DNA of 64,000 nucleotides. Origin: Pseudomonadota bacterium (GTDB lineage Bacteria; Pseudomonadota; Gammaproteobacteria; Burkholderiales; Burkholderiaceae_B). The notes beneath the pieces were generated by a model, which did not search any database, was not told the DNA's origin, and was given only the letters and a program-made list of their open reading frames with translations. Positions 63,824 to 64,000 of the stretch are shown one piece after another. The stretch covers positions 248,001 through 312,000 of the forward strand of contig JAFAEO010000004.1 of assembly GCA_023423975.1 (NCBI GenBank), given 5' to 3'. The first letter of the stretch is position 1, and each line of letters opens with the position of its first letter. Position numbers and translations under genes: made by a program.

Positions 63824-64000
63824 ATGAAACCCCATATCACCGTTCTGACGCTGGGCGTGGACGACTTGGACAAGTCCCTGGCCTTTTATCGAGATGGCTT
63901 GGGCCTGGACACCAATGGCATTATCGGTACTGAATTTGAAAACGGTGCCGTGGTATTTTTCAGTCTTCACAATGGCCTGAAACTGGCCCTGTGGCCCAGA
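63824..64000 (+). CDS. VOC-family (glyoxalase-like) protein, 3' end outside window
   Basis: The first 59 codons of a vicinal-oxygen-chelate protein run into the right edge. The start KPHITVLTLGVDDLDKSLAF and YRDGLGLDTNGI with the FENGAVVFFSLHNGLKLALW strand is typical of the glyoxalase/bleomycin-resistance fold; the His near the first strand may be a metal ligand. AGGAG lies about eight bases before the ATG. Function cannot be set from a fragment. Confidence 0.85.
   Translation, partial: MKPHITVLTLGVDDLDKSLAFYRDGLGLDTNGIIGTEFENGAVVFFSLHNGLKLALWPR

Overview
The window looks like chromosomal DNA of a betaproteobacterium of the order Burkholderiales, most likely family Alcaligenaceae (Advenella, Bordetella or Achromobacter relatives). 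This rests on inference: a Bug/TctC-type solute receptor, several CaiB-type CoA-transferases, AceK embedded in a leucine-degradation operon, the smg/topB neighbourhood and a moderately high GC content all fit, but no rRNA or other decisive marker is present.

Layout. 1-9342: a catabolic region for an unidentified acid, with two CaiB/BaiF CoA-transferases, a Bug receptor, a MaoC hydratase, a double acyl-CoA dehydrogenase fusion, a TIM-barrel hydrolase, a carboxymuconolactone-decarboxylase-like protein, a GST and a flavin reductase. 9717-19767: the leucine/isovalerate (liu) regulon: a metallo-hydrolase divergent from the MerR-type regulator LiuR, then liuA, aceK, an acetyl-CoA acetyltransferase, liuB and liuD. 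Two palindromic operators lie inside promoter spacers. 19963-32017: mostly housekeeping genes (argD-like aminotransferase, smg, gluQ, a large membrane protein, topB, hemN, a methyltransferase) plus an unknown small acidic protein.

32118-33033 holds an intact Tai4-type immunity gene overlapping a broken Tae4-type amidase effector, which has one in-frame stop and one frameshift. 33243-42886 is one long minus-strand run: a flavoprotein monooxygenase, a complete dipeptide-type ABC importer with ATGA overlaps, a BAAT-type thioesterase/acyltransferase and two alkylhydroperoxidase-like proteins; it is probably an uptake-and-degradation unit of unknown substrate. 42887-46343 is an AT-rich, probably acquired segment with a 2-oxoglutarate dioxygenase, an EamA-type exporter and an aminodeoxychorismate synthase. 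46366-64000 returns to core genes: acetolactate synthase, panB coupled to a SET-domain protein, a deoxyribosyltransferase, YdgA-like and YegP-like proteins, a MocR/LysE pair, a polysaccharide deacetylase, pntAB, an RluA-type pseudouridine synthase, a phosphodiester glycosidase-like protein, a PepSY/DUF2946 metal pair and the start of a VOC protein.

How it fits together. The best supported regulatory logic is the liu block: LiuR should sense branched-chain intermediates and switch on leucine breakdown to acetyl-CoA and acetoacetate, while AceK in the same operon would set isocitrate dehydrogenase activity and so send acetyl-CoA carbon through the glyoxylate bypass. The most novel-looking items are the double acyl-CoA dehydrogenase with complementary motif loss, the dead effector with a live immunity gene, the AT-rich dioxygenase/exporter/PabB cassette, and the coexistence of a bacterial SET-domain protein with a histone-H1-like tail on topoisomerase III. 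No CRISPR array, transposase, tRNA or rRNA gene was recognised.
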